Both the position numbers and the translations under genes were made by a program. Positions 16,884 to 25,895 of a stretch of DNA of 64,000 bases are shown piece by piece. The notes beneath the pieces were generated by a model that worked only from the letters and a program-made list of their open reading frames with translations, did no database searches and was not told the origin of the DNA. Position 1 is the first letter of the stretch. Each line of letters begins with the position of its first letter. The stretch spans positions 253,429 to 317,428 of the forward strand of contig NZ_QVMK01000002.1 of NCBI RefSeq assembly GCF_010500995.1, written 5' to 3'. The stretch is from Bacteroides sp. 224. GTDB taxonomy: Bacteria > Bacteroidota > Bacteroidia > Bacteroidales > Bacteroidaceae.

Positions 16884-19607
16884 TTATTTCTTGAGTTTAT
16901 ATTCCTGACTATCTACATTCCACCCTTTCAGCACCAGCATGGCTCCGTCTTTCAATTTCCCTTTAGCCGTTTCAATGGTTACTGTTTTCTTTTCACCCGG
17001 CATCATCGAGAAGAAGTTATCGGTATAGAACGACGGACGTATCGGACTCTTCTTTCCATTCAGGAACTGCAACTGATTAAAGAAAGCAATCTGATTAGAT
17101 GTATTTCTCAATGCAATATCCACAAAGTAATTATCTGCATCTTCCCTTACTTTATAAGACAGTTTTACGTTGGCTTGTTTCAGCTTACTCAAGTCTTCGA
17201 AACCTGATGCCGCCGGACCGGTCAGGGTATTCTTACCTTCGTACTTATCGTTGGAACGCCAATAGAAGTTAGAAGATACTTCTTTCCCTTTTTCATCTTT
17301 CAACGTCAACTTAATAAAGTGTACTTGAGAGATGTTTTCAGGGAAGCGAATGGTTAATGCATCGTTGGCTACCCCATCTTCCGGCAGGTTAACGGTAGCA
17401 GACTCTTCGAATACCTTCCGGCTATTAATATCGTACACCTGTGCTGTTACTTTATAGTTGTTGAAAGATTGATAATAATCATTCACCACAGATACCGTAT
17501 TCTTCAGATAATCGAACTGAGCATGCAAAGGTTCCAACGAATTGGCTGTGTGATAAAGCGATGCAGTAGGCTCCAAAGACCAATCCCACATGCGGGAAGA
17601 TACCTGTTTTACCGGACAGTTGTGGTACCAGAATAAAAGCCCGGAGCAGAAGCGATCTCCATAATCCAACTTGTTGTAGTTCCATACTTCCCAAATACTT
17701 TTAGAATTGATTGCACCTAACAATTGTCCTTTCTTCGCGAACTCATCAATGGAAGAAGATTTCCCATAGTTGTTCACCAGGTCTGTGTACATGGTACTCA
17801 TCAGGTGGAAGCCATTGCCATCCAAGTAGTCCCACACTTCTTTATTGATAGGCCAAAGGTCTTTCTCATCCATCATCTCCCGAAGGATTTCTACGGTTGG
17901 AAGGGTAGGCGCACCATATTCCGGATTGAAGCCGTCTACACGACTCCCCCTCGGAGAAGCTGTATTCTCGTAGTGCTGCATCGGATTTACCTGTTTATAA
18001 GGACTACCATCGTGTACACCATCACATTCGGACTGCATTTGGTAACCAAGAGTACCATCTAACTTTTTCACTAATTCGGGAGTTCCGGTTGTTTCCGTAC
18101 TCTCATTAGAAGCTACATAATAAGCCAATGAAGGATGATTACGAATACGTTTTATCGTAGACTCTACATTGCTCAAGTACAAACCTTTATCATGAGGGTG
18201 ACGTGTATCTCCGGTCATCCAGAATTCCTGCCATACCAATAATCCAAGTTCATCACACTGTTGGAAGAAGTAATCGGACTCCGCAATACCACCTCCCCAC
18301 ATTCTTACCAAATTGATTCCGGACTGACGGGTGTATCTCAACTCGGCATACGTACGTTCATTGGAGGTTCTGAGCATAGCTTCGGGTATCCAGTTGGTAC
18401 CACGAATAAACAATCGTTTGCCATTTACATAAAAGACACGCGATTTATCGGGAGTTTTTGTATCGGAAGTAATCTCCCGAATACCGAATCGGGTTTGTAC
18501 GGAATCACAGGCTACACCATCCACAGATACTGTCAGTTTCAGGTCGTACAAGTTCTGCGGTCCTTTATAAACGGGCCACCACAGTTTAGGAGCATCTATA
18601 ACGAGCTGTGGAAACTCCTTTGGAGAGAAAACTGCAAGCTTTTCTTCACCACGTTTTACAGGAAAGGTCTTTTCGAATGTGATATTCTCTCCCAGAATCT
18701 CCCCTTTTACCTTGCATTGAACCACGCGATTGTTGGTAGATGGGTTGATAATTTCTACAGATACAGTCTCGCTTGCCTGGTCGTACCCCGGTTTACGCAA
18801 TTCGGATTTTACAAAAGGATGACGCAACGCCACTCTGCCCGTAGCATAGAGAGAGATGTTTTTCCAGATACCTGTATTACGGTCGCGAATACCATCCATA
18901 AAGGTAAAATCCCAACCTACGCTCATCAACATAGTGGTATTTAAGCCGATATTACCGTTTCCACCGTTCTGAAACTCGCCAACAGCTCCCCAGGACTTAG
19001 GTTTAGGACTGCCGGGAACATCTACGGGATACACTTTGATGGCTAATCCATTTTCCTTTCCTACCTTAACAAAAGCCGTTACATCAATATAATCCTGCAA
19101 AAACATTCCGTTAATGGTGCTTAGCAGATTGCCATTCACCCAGACTTCTGCCCGGTAGTTAATACCATCTACCTGCAACCACACAGTTTTTCCCTTAAAG
19201 GATTCAGGTACAGTGAAATCGGTACGGAACCAATAAGTATAAAAGTCACGCCCGGTTTCCGAAATATCGGGTATCAATTTCGATTCTATTTTATTATTTA
19301 TTCCGTAATAAGGCTCCGGATATTTTTGATTGTACACCAATGAGTTTAAAACGGTACCGGGCACAATGGCAGGCAGCCAACTTTCGGTGCCATAACCGGA
19401 AAGAGAAATCTTTTCGCCGGAGGCAGAAACATCGCCTGCTTTTATCATTTTCCACCGGTAGTTGCCCTGGTGGGTGATGTCGGAATCGAGGTAAAGACGT
19501 TCCGGTTTTTGGGTTTCATTCACATTGGTTTGCCCTACTGCTCCTATAGAATATAGGAACAATAGCAGCAAGCAAAAAAGAGGTTTGATTACACTGTACA
19601 TATTCAA
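16884..19607 (-). CDS. GH2 family exo-beta-glycosidase (mannosidase/glucosaminidase-like)
   Basis: A 907-residue protein with a signal peptide (about 1-25). N-terminal sugar-binding jelly roll (YWFRTDFTVPESFKGKTVWL, then VDGINYRAEVWVNG), an Ig-like domain, then a TIM barrel with NLVRMWGGGIAESDYFFQQC and LLVWQEFWM. The likely acid/base Glu is in YYVASNES, where most relatives have GNNE or SNE. The likely nucleophile Glu is in FNPEYGAPTLP. Two further Ig-like domains follow. The pattern is closest to beta-mannosidases and CsxA-type exo-beta-glucosaminidases. It is the first gene of its own operon, downstream of a candidate HTCS operator. Confidence 0.85.
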   Translation of the reverse strand: MNMYSVIKPLFCLLLLFLYSIGAVGQTNVNETQKPERLYLDSDITHQGNYRWKMIKAGDVSASGEKISLSGYGTESWLPAIVPGTVLNSLVYNQKYPEPYYGINNKIESKLIPDISETGRDFYTYWFRTDFTVPESFKGKTVWLQVDGINYRAEVWVNGNLLSTINGMFLQDYIDVTAFVKVGKENGLAIKVYPVDVPGSPKPKSWGAVGEFQNGGNGNIGLNTTMLMSVGWDFTFMDGIRDRNTGIWKNISLYATGRVALRHPFVKSELRKPGYDQASETVSVEIINPSTNNRVVQCKVKGEILGENITFEKTFPVKRGEEKLAVFSPKEFPQLVIDAPKLWWPVYKGPQNLYDLKLTVSVDGVACDSVQTRFGIREITSDTKTPDKSRVFYVNGKRLFIRGTNWIPEAMLRTSNERTYAELRYTRQSGINLVRMWGGGIAESDYFFQQCDELGLLVWQEFWMTGDTRHPHDKGLYLSNVESTIKRIRNHPSLAYYVASNESTETTGTPELVKKLDGTLGYQMQSECDGVHDGSPYKQVNPMQHYENTASPRGSRVDGFNPEYGAPTLPTVEILREMMDEKDLWPINKEVWDYLDGNGFHLMSTMYTDLVNNYGKSSSIDEFAKKGQLLGAINSKSIWEVWNYNKLDYGDRFCSGLLFWYHNCPVKQVSSRMWDWSLEPTASLYHTANSLEPLHAQFDYLKNTVSVVNDYYQSFNNYKVTAQVYDINSRKVFEESATVNLPEDGVANDALTIRFPENISQVHFIKLTLKDEKGKEVSSNFYWRSNDKYEGKNTLTGPAASGFEDLSKLKQANVKLSYKVREDADNYFVDIALRNTSNQIAFFNQLQFLNGKKSPIRPSFYTDNFFSMMPGEKKTVTIETAKGKLKDGAMLVLKGWNVDSQEYKLKK

Positions 19608-19641
19608 GCATTATGATTATAAAATTGTCTTAGTCCAGAAG

Positions 19642-19649
19642 CAAAAATA
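19642..19649 (-). promoter_or_regulatory. -7 box of the GH2-GH130 operon
   Basis: On the minus strand: TATTTTTG, an exact TAnnTTTG match, 35 bp upstream of the GH2 ATG. The near edge of the shared 22-bp motif lies exactly 36 bp upstream. Confidence 0.55.
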
Positions 19650-19684
19650 AAGATTTACTCTTATTCAAAATATAAGAAATTGGT

Positions 19685-19706
19685 CAATAAATGAGAGATT
19701 AGTCTC
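19685..19706 (-). promoter_or_regulatory. Candidate HTCS operator, site A (GH2 operon)
   Basis: Plus-strand sequence begins CAATAAATGAGAGATTAGTC. It matches site B (32623-32644) at 19 of 22 positions and site C (55733-55754) in most. It occupies almost the whole space between the previous gene's stop codon (19708) and this promoter, so it is not part of a coding region. Confidence 0.6.
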
Positions 19707-19707
19707 A

Positions 19708-21333
19708 TTACTTCTCTAAAAGGGCCACCGTACACCAAAGATAAGAAGCCTGCCCATGATAATCGCCTGTATTTCGGGGACGATCATAATAATACTGTAA
19801 ATCATTCTTTTTGTTGGTGCCTACACACACTTCTCTTACTTTATCGTTCGAGTTGATGTAAGTAAGCATTGTCAACCACGCTTTGCGAGCAGCTTCACCA
19901 TATTCTTTCATCGGCAGCCATCCATACTTTACACCTGTGATAAAGGCATACGTAAACATAGCCGTTCCGGAGGTTTCTATCCAACAGTCCGATTTATCTA
20001 TTAACTGTCTCCACATGCCCTCACTGGTTTGGTATTCCTTGAGACTGGCCATCATAGTTTGGAAACCTTGCAAAATACGTTGGTAATAAGGGCTTGACTC
20101 GGGCAAATAACGAAGCACCTCTGCCATACCCGCTGCCATCCATCCGTTTCCGCGTCCCCAGAAATACGGAACATCCGGCGCATGATAGAACAACCCGTTA
20201 GGGCGTTGTAATTCATCCAGATACAACACCATTTCTTTGGCTGCGCGAACCACATACGCCAAGTTGCCTGTAGCTTTATAGGCATGCGTTTGTATGATGG
20301 TAATCATATACATATCATCTATCCACAGGCGTGTCTGCCAACTATATCCTTTTTGTGCCCACGATTTTGCATTGGCACTTGCGTTATCCGGCGCCACCCA
20401 TTGAGAGTCGGCATAAGGCATTCCCATCTCTCGATACCGTTTATCTTCGGTTATCAAATACAAGGTCAGCGGAAGGCTACCGAACATATTACGATCCACA
20501 TGATCCATAGCAGGCAGATAGTTCTTGTCTGTTGTAAAGAAAGACTCAAAACCATCTTTCAAAGGTTTGAGCAATGCATCATCTTTCATTACTTGTGCAT
20601 ACTTCAAAGCACCGCTCCAGGTAAATGTTTCGGCATAACCGAGCGTCTTCCCGTTATGTTTTCCTTTAGCAAAAAGATTTCCCAAACGCTTACCAATCTC
20701 TTTAGGCGTACTTCCTGCCGGAAAGTTAGTTAATAAAGGGGTATCAATGGTTCGTTTGGTTTGCAACATCCATTCTTGCATCTCTATGCCTTCTCCACCC
20801 TTGTTATGGTGAATCGTCAATTTATAGTAGGAATAGGCTTCTTCATTAAGTATGGAAAGTAACTTCTTCTCTGATTTTTCAAATTCCTGCCTGACTCTAT
20901 TATCCAATTCTATCCATTTTATATTATCATTCGATCCATACAGAGACCAGGCAGTCGGTGCATTTCCTTCTTTATTTCCGGTTGCCATTATCGAATAATA
21001 ACGTACCACCACCGGTTCTTTCCCTTTCCATAACATTGAGAAGGTAGGATTAGGAGTATAAAAAGAGGAATTCCAGTCTCCATCTACCAAGTTACTAATT
21101 TCCTGTCCTTCTGGAGAATCGTTATATTCAGGAGAAATAGTACCTGCCGTTGGCATATTATAATTACCTTCCTTCAGAGAATAGGAATAGGTGTATTTTT
21201 CTTTTTCCACATTACCCGGCTCTTGCGGGGCAGGAGGCGCAGGTGCTTCATCTTTATCGGAACAGCTACTCCATGTAGCTCCCAAGATAAATAAAAGAAA
21301 TAAAAGGAAATAGACTCTGCTCACACACTTCAT
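19708..21333 (-). CDS. GH105 hydrolase with F5/8-type C domain, surface lipoprotein
   Basis: A 541-residue lipoprotein (Cys24) followed by SDKDEAP, an acidic run of the sort linked to surface export in Bacteroides. Residues about 60-190 form a discoidin-like carbohydrate-binding domain (ISNLVDGDWNSSFYTP, WSLYGSNDNIKWIEL). GH105 follows from about 200: MPYADSQW, RLWIDDMYMI, FYHAPDVPYFWGRGNGW. It is a paralogue of the 14452 and 36077 genes but the only one with an added binding module and a lipid anchor. It is the last gene of the susCD operon. A uronyl hydrolase on the cell surface is unusual, since these enzymes normally act on oligosaccharides in the periplasm. Confidence 0.87.
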   Translation of the reverse strand: MKCVSRVYFLLFLLFILGATWSSCSDKDEAPAPPAPQEPGNVEKEKYTYSYSLKEGNYNMPTAGTISPEYNDSPEGQEISNLVDGDWNSSFYTPNPTFSMLWKGKEPVVVRYYSIMATGNKEGNAPTAWSLYGSNDNIKWIELDNRVRQEFEKSEKKLLSILNEEAYSYYKLTIHHNKGGEGIEMQEWMLQTKRTIDTPLLTNFPAGSTPKEIGKRLGNLFAKGKHNGKTLGYAETFTWSGALKYAQVMKDDALLKPLKDGFESFFTTDKNYLPAMDHVDRNMFGSLPLTLYLITEDKRYREMGMPYADSQWVAPDNASANAKSWAQKGYSWQTRLWIDDMYMITIIQTHAYKATGNLAYVVRAAKEMVLYLDELQRPNGLFYHAPDVPYFWGRGNGWMAAGMAEVLRYLPESSPYYQRILQGFQTMMASLKEYQTSEGMWRQLIDKSDCWIETSGTAMFTYAFITGVKYGWLPMKEYGEAARKAWLTMLTYINSNDKVREVCVGTNKKNDLQYYYDRPRNTGDYHGQASYLWCTVALLEK

Positions 21334-21357
21334 GGTATTTGTTTTTATAGGGTTTGA

Positions 21358-22683
21358 TTATTCAACTCTGACCGGTGCAATCGTTTCTCCGGTGATACTA
21401 ATCACCCCCTGATTCGAGATATTAAAGTTACTTATATAAGAGGTACGAGGTCCTACACTGGTTTCGCTTCCATGTGCATGAAAGATATATTTATAGTTAC
21501 CATCTGCACAAATAAAAGGTGCTCCATGCCCGGTACCGACCAATCCCAACGATTTAGCGGCATCCTTGTCTCTACGTAAGATCGGATTTCCGGTATATTT
21601 TGTCCAAGGTCCTTTGGGCGAACTTGCCGTTGCATAGCCTACCGCATAATCTTTACTTTCATAGTGATTTGCAGAATAAATCAGGTAGTAAGTTTTCCCT
21701 ATTTTCAGCAAAGAGGGACCTTCGGCAATGGTTCCTTGTTTTTTCTCCCAAGCATCGGAAGCACTGATACATTTAGTCAGCGTTTCGGTTTTTATGCCGG
21801 TCAAATCATCATTCATCTCGGCCACCCAAATCACATTTCCACCTGTGAATCGCACATAGTAGAGATAAGCCTTGCCATCCTCATCAATAAAAAGCGAAGT
21901 ATCAATTCCTTTTTCGTTTGCTACAATAGGTTTCTTTTCGTGCTGTATAAATGGTCCTTCGGGAGAGATGGCCGTTGCCACGCAGATATGTTCTTCCACA
22001 GAATAGAACATATAAAATAAGTTTTTCGATTTCACATAATACACTTCGGGCGCCCAGAACCATTTGGTACCCCAGGAACTTTCCGGTGCTAATGCCTTAT
22101 TTGCATTTCGTTTCCAATGTTTCAGATCTTCGGATATATAGACTTCGAAACCATTTACACGGGTACCATAAGCGTAATATTTTCCTTCCCAATAGAGTAT
22201 ATATGGATCGGCTATTGGCAGTTTACTTTCTACAATAACAACCGGTTCTTTAGCATCTTCTTTAGCCGGAGTAGCAGAGATGACTACTTCTTTTGATCGT
22301 TTTCCGTAATTATCAATGGCTATCGCTCCAATCCGATAGGTTGCATATTCCGGTAACTTAAGCGTATAGGTACTGTTCTTTTCGCCCTGTACTCGTACAT
22401 TGGTTATTATGGGAGTTTTATTTCCTTCTTCCAACATATATGAAATTTCTATCAATACTGCATTGGTTGGGTTCTTCCAATCCAACTGGAGTTCATTGGC
22501 TTTCTTAGTTTCTTTGGCTGTAAGTTCAGAAACAGATTCCATAGGTGTTTCTGTTTTGGGTCCATCTTCACCGCCGGGAGGTGTATTATTCTCCGATGAG
22601 TCGGTGCTACAGGCAAAAAATAAAAGGATGCCTGCCAGAAAGCAGGCACCCCTCAATAATTTGTATCGTGGTATGTCGTTCAT
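21358..22683 (-). CDS. GH43 lipoprotein with N-terminal FnIII-like domain
   Basis: A 441-residue lipoprotein (lipobox FFAC, Cys25). An Ig/fibronectin-like module (about 50-140) precedes a five-bladed propeller of GH43. Catalytic candidates: base Asp in PIADPYIL, pKa-tuning Asp in GIDTSLFIDEDGKAYLYY, acid Glu in IAEGPSLLKIGKTYYLIYS; WFWAPEVYY supports the fold. GH43 enzymes release arabinofuranose, xylose or galactofuranose; the subfamily cannot be fixed by eye. Downstream of a strong intercistronic hairpin and 24 nt before the GH105 lipoprotein gene. Confidence 0.83.
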   Translation of the reverse strand: MNDIPRYKLLRGACFLAGILLFFACSTDSSENNTPPGGEDGPKTETPMESVSELTAKETKKANELQLDWKNPTNAVLIEISYMLEEGNKTPIITNVRVQGEKNSTYTLKLPEYATYRIGAIAIDNYGKRSKEVVISATPAKEDAKEPVVIVESKLPIADPYILYWEGKYYAYGTRVNGFEVYISEDLKHWKRNANKALAPESSWGTKWFWAPEVYYVKSKNLFYMFYSVEEHICVATAISPEGPFIQHEKKPIVANEKGIDTSLFIDEDGKAYLYYVRFTGGNVIWVAEMNDDLTGIKTETLTKCISASDAWEKKQGTIAEGPSLLKIGKTYYLIYSANHYESKDYAVGYATASSPKGPWTKYTGNPILRRDKDAAKSLGLVGTGHGAPFICADGNYKYIFHAHGSETSVGPRTSYISNFNISNQGVISITGETIAPVRVE

Positions 22684-22695
22684 AATTCTTGGTTT

Positions 22696-22728
22696 AAGGA
22701 GGATTTACCGGATTGGCAAATCCTCCTT
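22696..22728 (-). other. Intercistronic hairpin
   Basis: AAGGAGGATTT and AAATCCTCCTT form a perfect 11-bp stem around an 11-nt loop. It lies 13 bp before the GH43 ATG and 34 bp after the upstream stop. On the transcribed strand it is followed by AAACC, not a U-run, so it is more likely an mRNA processing or stability element than a terminator. Confidence 0.65.
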
Positions 22729-22761
22729 TTCGGGTTAGTTTAAATAAAAACAAACTTTATT

Positions 22762-23757
22762 TTACCATTGTATTTGTTGATCTTCATCAGGGATGAGGGT
22801 GTTGAGGTTACGTTGCATTGCCAAAGAACCATCTACTGTATATTTGATCTTCTGACCCGGTATAGTGGTATAGTCCACAAACGAATACTTCAGATTAATC
22901 ATAATATAGACTTTCTTTAAATATGGTTTCAGTTCATCCATTTCGTCTATCATCGTATAATAGGCTGGAGATTGTGCATCTACATTTAACTCAATGTTTG
23001 GATTATCTGTATAAATTTTCAATCTTTTATCTTCCTTATCTTCGGCAAATTCTATAAAAATCTTATATAACTTACGGTCCAAATAGTCGATATCCCTTAC
23101 TCCTGCATAAATAAAGACAGTTCTTTCATCTACAACAAATGCCCGTGTAGATGATATCGTTAAAGGAGTACTTGTATCAGAATCAATATAAATTTTATAT
23201 TGAGCTGCATCATAAGTACCCGAGTAATCATTGAAAGGAGTAAGACGCATCATAGCCCTCCGATAATGCTTACGGGGATTAGCCTGATAACCCAATGACG
23301 GATTATCTACAATTTGTAATGGAAGTACAAATTTATCTGCCTGATCTAACTCCCCTGACAATTTAAAATCAATAGGAAAAGTAGTGGCACATTCTCCCAC
23401 TGGAAATTCGATTGTTTCCGGCATATCGTAATATTTCTTATCCAACTGAACAAAATAAAGTTCTTCACGATGTCCGTATATCTCTTTATTCAATGCAGCC
23501 AAAGTATCCGGATCCAAATCGACTTTCACTGTCAAATTCTGGTTATTCATAGTAGACCCACTGAGAATCATTGGCAGATCATACCTTACCACCCCTCCGG
23601 GTTTATAACGAACATACGCTTCTGTTACTCCCTGGGAATTTGGATTGGCTTTGAAAGAAACCGTGTGTACATATTGTTCATCTTCCCATTCATTATTGCA
23701 TGATGTAAAGGCTATAGCTACCATCACACTTAAAAATAGATAATATATATTTTTCAT
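22762..23757 (-). CDS. DUF1735/DUF4973-type surface glycan-binding lipoprotein
   Basis: A 331-residue lipoprotein (lipobox FTSC, Cys20, then NNEWEDEQ). The N-terminal half has the beta-sandwich pattern of BT_3987-type DUF1735 domains (VKVDLDPDTLAALNKEIYG, PLQIVDNPSLGY). The C-terminal half (about 175-320) fits DUF4973 as often found after SusD. It sits just downstream of susD (20-nt gap), the place of SusE/SusF-like proteins, and so probably helps bind the glycan at the surface. No catalytic motif is visible. Confidence 0.75.
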   Translation of the reverse strand: MKNIYYLFLSVMVAIAFTSCNNEWEDEQYVHTVSFKANPNSQGVTEAYVRYKPGGVVRYDLPMILSGSTMNNQNLTVKVDLDPDTLAALNKEIYGHREELYFVQLDKKYYDMPETIEFPVGECATTFPIDFKLSGELDQADKFVLPLQIVDNPSLGYQANPRKHYRRAMMRLTPFNDYSGTYDAAQYKIYIDSDTSTPLTISSTRAFVVDERTVFIYAGVRDIDYLDRKLYKIFIEFAEDKEDKRLKIYTDNPNIELNVDAQSPAYYTMIDEMDELKPYLKKVYIMINLKYSFVDYTTIPGQKIKYTVDGSLAMQRNLNTLIPDEDQQIQW

Positions 23758-23777
23758 CTTTTCAATCGCTTAATGTT

Positions 23778-25883
23778 TTATTCAGGATTTGTCCAACCTG
23801 GGTTTTGAATCAGATTGATATTATGTTTAAGCTCTGTATGATTAATGGGCCAGAACCACATTTTTTCTGCAAAAATAGTTGGCAAATCTGTACACATAAC
23901 AGGTGTATGGAACTGCACTTTCATTGATTCTGTAGCCAACGCATTACAACCATATACCGGAGTGGCTTCCTCCACTGGAGCATCCATCCAGCGTCTTAAG
24001 TCAAAATAACGATGTCCTTCTGCAAAAAGCTCGATCTGACGTTCACGTTTCAGCTTTATACGGAATTTATCCATATTACCATACTCATCTGCACTATAGT
24101 CAGGTACTCCGGCACGAATACGAATAGGCCGAATACCTTTTTTCATTTCATCCACACTACGACTTATGGAATGCGTTTTACTACCATCCCAAGAGGGAAT
24201 ACTATGGGTACCAGTTAATTCATTCAAAGCTTCCGCATAAATCAATAATATTTCTCCATAACGAATTGCCGGGTCTGCTTTAAATTTAATTCGACTGACA
24301 TCATAAGCCGTTTTATGTGTATAGCTGATATCATCCGGATGCACATACTTTTTTATACCAATACCAGTACGCAGCCAATAAGTGGAAGTTTTATATCCAT
24401 CATGACCTCCACCTCTATAATAGAATATCTGCACATTTGGTTCTTCTTCATGATCAGCATCATTTTTATAATTTCGTAAGTTCCATGTACTTCCATTGTA
24501 AGCTACTGAAGCATAAAAACGTGGTTCACGCTGTACATATTGTTTAGAAACGCCAGTCCCTTGAGGACCCAATTCCGGATAGTTAGCTAAGTCTGCTGCT
24601 GCAACAAAGTCTGCCGGACGTGGAAGTACATTGGTGCGTCCCTCATATCCACTTTGCCCTACATACATATCATTCATCCCCGGGCAATCACTTCCATCAT
24701 TCATATAATAGGCATCACACTGTTTTTGTGTCATACCATGCGAATTATAACCACCGGCAGCTTTACGAGGCAGCTGATGCATAACTAATACTTTCATATT
24801 TTCTCCTCCCTGATTCTGACCACGAGTAAAAATCAATTCCGGATTGTCATTGGCAGCTATTTCCCCATTAAATAAAGAACGATAAGATTCAAATGGATCA
24901 ATGTCTTTCCAACCATTTGGCCAAGCATGCTCCGAGAAATCGCCATCAGCCGGGGGAGTAATTGTTGCAGGATAAGCAAACGGATCAATAGCTATATCTC
25001 TACGAGGAGCTGTGTATAGCTCATAGTAATTCATATCCATCACATCTTTCGCTGCGGCTGCGGCTTTCGCCCATTTCGACTCATCGTATGCTTCCGGTAA
25101 CAAGCGCTTTCCATCTTTATTCACCAAAGCATCAGCTGCCATTTTTGGGGTTTTTCCATTATATAATGGGCTCGCACCAAACAAATATACTTTTGCACGT
25201 AAGCTCAGAGCAGCTCCCCGCGTAGGACGTGCTATATCTTGTATAGATCGAGAAAGAGGTAATAGATTTGCTGCTTTTACCAACTCACCAGTTATGTATT
25301 CCACACATTCATCATACGAGCTTCTGGGATAAGCCAAGTTATCATACGAATCCATATAATCAAGCCCCTCATCTGGGAGAAGAGGTATTGGGCCATATAA
25401 ACGTAGCATAAACCAATAGAAATAGGCTTTCAGAAAATGAGCCTGCCCTTTGAAGTCGTCAATTTCTTCTTTGGTGAACTCTTTATTCAAATCAATATTA
25501 TTCAGAAAGATAGAAACTTGACGAATACCTTGATAAGCGTTTTTCCAAACCATCTCGCTCTGATTGTTAGAGCCAAGTACTCCTGTTTCGGAGTATTGTC
25601 CGCTTTTCCATTTTTTGTATCCATCAGATTCATCACCAAAATACATATCATCGGCAAAATTAAAAGGCATGCTTTTTTTACTACAAACATCTTGAAGATG
25701 ATTACTTGCCAAATAAGAATAAGCACGGGCTATCCACTCATTGGTGTAATCTTTACTAGTAAACACATCCTCTATGGACAAACGTTCATCAAACAGATAA
25801 TCAGAATCTAAGTAATCGGAACACCCGGTTAACGAAAAGCCTAATCCTGCCACAAAGGATAAAATTATTATTATCTTTTTCAT
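23778..25883 (-). CDS. SusD/RagB family glycan-binding lipoprotein
   Basis: A 701-residue lipoprotein (lipobox LTGC, Cys21, then SDYLDSDYL). Typical SusD features: QGIRQVSIFLNNID and AHFLKAYFYWFMLRLYGPIP in the TPR-like region, YPRSSYDECVEYI, RGAALSLRAKVYLFGASPLY, and the C-terminal RIKLKRERQIELFAEGHRYF with DLRRWMD. The protein acts as the lid that hands glycan to its SusC partner, encoded 12 nt upstream. It is longer than the common 500-600 residues, mainly in the middle region. Confidence 0.95.
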   Translation of the reverse strand: MKKIIIILSFVAGLGFSLTGCSDYLDSDYLFDERLSIEDVFTSKDYTNEWIARAYSYLASNHLQDVCSKKSMPFNFADDMYFGDESDGYKKWKSGQYSETGVLGSNNQSEMVWKNAYQGIRQVSIFLNNIDLNKEFTKEEIDDFKGQAHFLKAYFYWFMLRLYGPIPLLPDEGLDYMDSYDNLAYPRSSYDECVEYITGELVKAANLLPLSRSIQDIARPTRGAALSLRAKVYLFGASPLYNGKTPKMAADALVNKDGKRLLPEAYDESKWAKAAAAAKDVMDMNYYELYTAPRRDIAIDPFAYPATITPPADGDFSEHAWPNGWKDIDPFESYRSLFNGEIAANDNPELIFTRGQNQGGENMKVLVMHQLPRKAAGGYNSHGMTQKQCDAYYMNDGSDCPGMNDMYVGQSGYEGRTNVLPRPADFVAAADLANYPELGPQGTGVSKQYVQREPRFYASVAYNGSTWNLRNYKNDADHEEEPNVQIFYYRGGGHDGYKTSTYWLRTGIGIKKYVHPDDISYTHKTAYDVSRIKFKADPAIRYGEILLIYAEALNELTGTHSIPSWDGSKTHSISRSVDEMKKGIRPIRIRAGVPDYSADEYGNMDKFRIKLKRERQIELFAEGHRYFDLRRWMDAPVEEATPVYGCNALATESMKVQFHTPVMCTDLPTIFAEKMWFWPINHTELKHNINLIQNPGWTNPE

Positions 25884-25895
25884 ATATTTATCTTA

